Positions 61,702 to 64,000 of a DNA stretch of 64,000 bases are shown piece after piece. Below the pieces are notes generated by a model. The model was not told the origin of the DNA and searched no databases. It worked only from the letters and a program-made list of their open reading frames with translations. Within the stretch, counting starts at the first letter, position 1. Each line of letters begins with the position of its first letter. Made by a program: the position numbers and the translations under genes. The stretch comes from Dysgonamonadaceae bacterium (GTDB taxonomy: Bacteria; Bacteroidota; Bacteroidia; Bacteroidales; Dysgonomonadaceae). The stretch spans positions 51,210-115,209 of the forward strand of contig JAIRUA010000008.1 in the NCBI GenBank assembly GCA_031254645.1. Reading direction: 5' to 3'.

Positions 61702-63862
61702 ATGCAACCATTTGTACACTTACACGTTCACTCACAATACTCGCTCTTAGACGGACAAGCGAGCATTCAACGCCTTGTGGATAAAGCAGTCAGCGACGGG
61801 CAGCCGGCTATCGCTCTTACCGACCACGGCGCAATGTATGGTATCAAAGATTTTACAAATTACATTGCAAAAAAGAATGCGCCCGTAGAAGCAGAAATTA
61901 AAAGCCTAAAAAAAGAAATCGAAGGAAAATCGGGTGAAGAGTTGGTTGCATTGCAAGAAAAATTGGCGCAAACCAAAAAAAAACTTTTCAAACCGATTAT
62001 CGGTTGTGAATGCTACGTGGCGCGGCGCGATAGATTTCAACAAACGGAAAAAATTGATGGTAGTGGTTGGCACTTGATCATATTGGCAAAAAACCTGCAA
62101 GGGTACAAAAATCTTATCAAAATCGTATCGAAAAGTTGGGTAGAAGGGTATTATTATCGCCCACGCATTGATAAAGAATTGTTGGCAGAATATCGTGAAG
62201 GGTTGATTGTTTCGTCCGCTTGTCTTGGCGGAGAAATTTCGAGAAAAATCGACGATAATCAAATTGCCGAAGCCGAAGAGGCGGTACAATGGTATAAAAA
62301 TATTTTTGGTGACGACTATTACTTAGAATTACAACGCCACAAAACCAATCGCCACGATGCCGACCAAACCACTTACCCCAAACAGGTGGAAGTGAACAAA
62401 GAACTTGTGCGCATCGCCGAAAAATTTGACGTCAAAGTTATTGCATCAAACGATGTACACTTTGTGGATGAGGAAGATGCCGATGCGCACGACCGGCTTA
62501 TTTGTCTCAGCACAGGCAAAGATTTCGACGACCCTAATCGTATGCGTTACTCAAAACAAGAGTGGCTGAAAACGACAACAGAGATGAGCCAAGTGTTTGC
62601 AGATATACCCGAAGCATTATCAAACACGCTCGAAATTGCCGATAAAGTCGAATTCTTTTCCATCAACAACGATGCTTTGATGCCTTTCTATCCGATTGAC
62701 CCCGAATTTGGTACGGAAGAAAGTTATCGAGAAAAATACGATGAACCGACACTGATTAAGGAGTTTGGTGAAGACGATTTCAATCGTTTGGGCGGTTACG
62801 ATAAAGTAATTCGTATCAAACTAGAATCCGATTATTTAACACACCTCACTACCATTGGCGCACACAAACGATACGGCGAAAATTACGCTGCCGATATTCA
62901 AGAACGCCTTGATTTCGAGTTAGAAACGATGAAAAGAATGGGTTATCCCGGTTATTTTCTTATCGTACAAGATTTTATTGCCGCTGCGCGAAAAATGGAC
63001 GTATCCGTTGGACCCGGACGTGGCTCGGCAGCAGGATCGGCTGTAGCTTACTGTCTAGGAATTACAGATATAGACCCGCTAAAATACGATTTACTATTTG
63101 AACGTTTCCTGAATCCCGACCGTATTTCGATGCCCGATATTGACATTGATTTTGACGACGAAGGTCGTGGAAAAGTACTTCGTTGGGTAACGGAAAAATA
63201 TGGAACTGAAAAAGTTGCACATATTATCACGTATGGTACAATGGCAATAAAATCGTCTATAAAAGACGTAGCTCGTGTGCACAAGATTCCTCTTTCCGAA
63301 TCGGATAAACTAACGAAACTCATTCCCGACCGACTTCCCAACGTAAAGAAAGTTAACATAAAAGCCGCCATCGAAAACGTTCCCGAATTGCAACAAGCGA
63401 TGAAAAACGATCCGCTTGTAGAAGAAACGATGAAATATGCGCAAATGCTTGAAGGCAATGTGCGCAATACGGGTGTTCACGCTTGCGGTATTATTATCGG
63501 TCAAACAGATATTTCTGATATTGTGCCCATCAGCACAGCAGAAGACAAGGAAACGAAAGAAAAATTACTCGTTACACAATACGAAGGAGCGATTATTGAA
63601 GAGACAGGGCTGATAAAGATGGACTTTCTCGGACTGAAAACACTCTCTGTTATCAAAGATGCGGTGGCAAACGTGAAACTTACACACGGCACGAAAATCG
63701 ACATCGGCGCTATTCCGATTGACGATAAAAAAACATACCAACTTTACAGCGAGGGAAAAACGACAGGCACATTCCAGTTTGAGTCCGCCGGAATGCAAAG
63801 ATATTTGCGTGATCTTCAACCTACCAAATTCGAAGACCTTATCGCGATGAACGCTTTGTATC
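61702..63862 (+). CDS. dnaE: DNA polymerase III alpha subunit, 3' part missing
   Basis: The replicative DNA polymerase catalytic subunit. The PHP domain starts HLHVHSQYSLLDG (6-18). A coiled-coil insertion (about residues 56-92) is usual in this group. The three catalytic aspartates are in place: Asp479 and Asp481 (MPDIDIDF) and Asp641 (KMDFLGLKT). The family then needs ALYRPGPM, but the sequence reads ALYR and leaves the homology at residue 721; the open frame runs on to 63966 as unrelated basic sequence. Bacteroidota DnaE has about 1,200-1,260 residues, so about 500, including the beta-clamp-binding end, are missing from this copy. Confidence 0.95.
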
Positions 63863-64000
63863 GTAACATTGCGCAATGCAGATGGCGTTCCGCTGCGCGT
63901 GGCAGGCGGTTTGCGCGATATTACCGAAGATGTACTCGCAGCCGAAAAGTTGAAAGACGCAAATAATGAACTGTCTTCAATCAACGAGGAATTGAGCGCT
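63863..64000 (+). CDS. Fragment of PAS/PAC sensor protein, partial at both ends
   Basis: In the frame starting at 63863 the 46 codons read VTLRNADGVPLRVAGGLRDI followed by TEDVLAAEKLKDANNELSSI and NEELSA. LRNADGVPLRVAGGLRDITE is a textbook PAC segment at the end of a PAS domain, followed by the coiled-coil linker that usually leads to a histidine kinase or diguanylate cyclase. It has no start codon of its own and lies in a different frame from dnaE. Its local G+C is about 55% by my count over 96 bases, visibly above the surrounding dnaE. Confidence 0.8.

Noticed and set aside
63863..63966. Intein within dnaE
   Set aside because: The inserted sequence is not intein-like (no Cys/Ser start, no blocks A-H) and reads as PAS/PAC in a different frame.
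1..64000. tRNA, rRNA, insertion sequences, prophage or attachment sites
   Set aside because: I found no tRNA-like cloverleaf, transposase, integrase or direct-repeat ends; absence by reading only, a dedicated scan could still find a tRNA.

Overview
The window reads as a chromosomal segment of an anaerobic member of the Bacteroidota, most likely order Bacteroidales. Supporting signs are a SusC/SusD pair controlled by an ECF sigma/FecR pair, many short lipoproteins with Bacteroidota-style lipoboxes, BtuG-like B12-capture proteins, the conserved gene run DUF1599 - DoxX-type protein - tpiA - SPOR - folE, a PorW/SprE-like lipoprotein, and repeated TAnnTTTG promoter boxes. Rubrerythrin and a phosphotransbutyrylase/butyrate kinase pair fit fermentative anaerobic life. 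No rRNA, tRNA, CRISPR array, transposase or phage module was seen.

Layout. 1-8.7 kb is mostly housekeeping: a cut-off DUF5694 gene, comEC, nfeD, a short folK, and the minus-strand run ending in folE. 8.9-18.7 kb holds cell-envelope and carbohydrate genes: a PL6 lyase, an M23/LysM peptidase, a large DUF2723 membrane protein, a polysaccharide deacetylase, a DUF1080 lipoprotein and a sialate O-acetylesterase. At 18.8-22.5 kb a large MG2-like secreted protein precedes a wrecked peptide exporter, in which the first 25 codons of a C39-peptidase ABC transporter are joined out of frame to an HlyD gene lacking its N-terminus. Then come ptb-buk (22.6-24.7 kb) and a four-gene block of ECF sigma, membrane anti-sigma candidate and two paralogous DUF4097 beta-strand-repeat proteins (24.9-28.0 kb).

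28.2-37.5 kb is a corrinoid-uptake island: two cobalamin riboswitches, two TonB-dependent receptors, two surface beta-propeller lipoproteins (BtuG-like), one further surface lipoprotein and a DUF6580 membrane protein. The likely route is surface capture, TonB-driven outer-membrane passage, then an inner-membrane step for which DUF6580 is a candidate. 37.6-43.1 kb carries rubrerythrin, a HepT/MntA toxin-antitoxin pair, an ABC-F ATPase, a DUF1016 nuclease-like protein and a DUF6263 protein.

43.2-57.1 kb is one minus-strand polysaccharide-utilisation-type locus: sigma, FecR, SusC, SusD, two discoidin-tailed lipoproteins, two DUF1080 proteins, a basic-secretory-protein metallopeptidase and a signal-bearing Gfo/Idh/MocA oxidoreductase. 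There is no classical glycoside hydrolase in it; the enzyme set suggests oxidation to a 3-keto sugar followed by DUF1080 cleavage. 57.4-64 kb contains a short PorW-like gene, rdgB, an MFS transporter, a second Gfo/Idh/MocA enzyme and dnaE. dnaE breaks abruptly after codon 721 into an unrelated, out-of-frame PAS/PAC sensor fragment, which is either a rearrangement or an assembly chimera.
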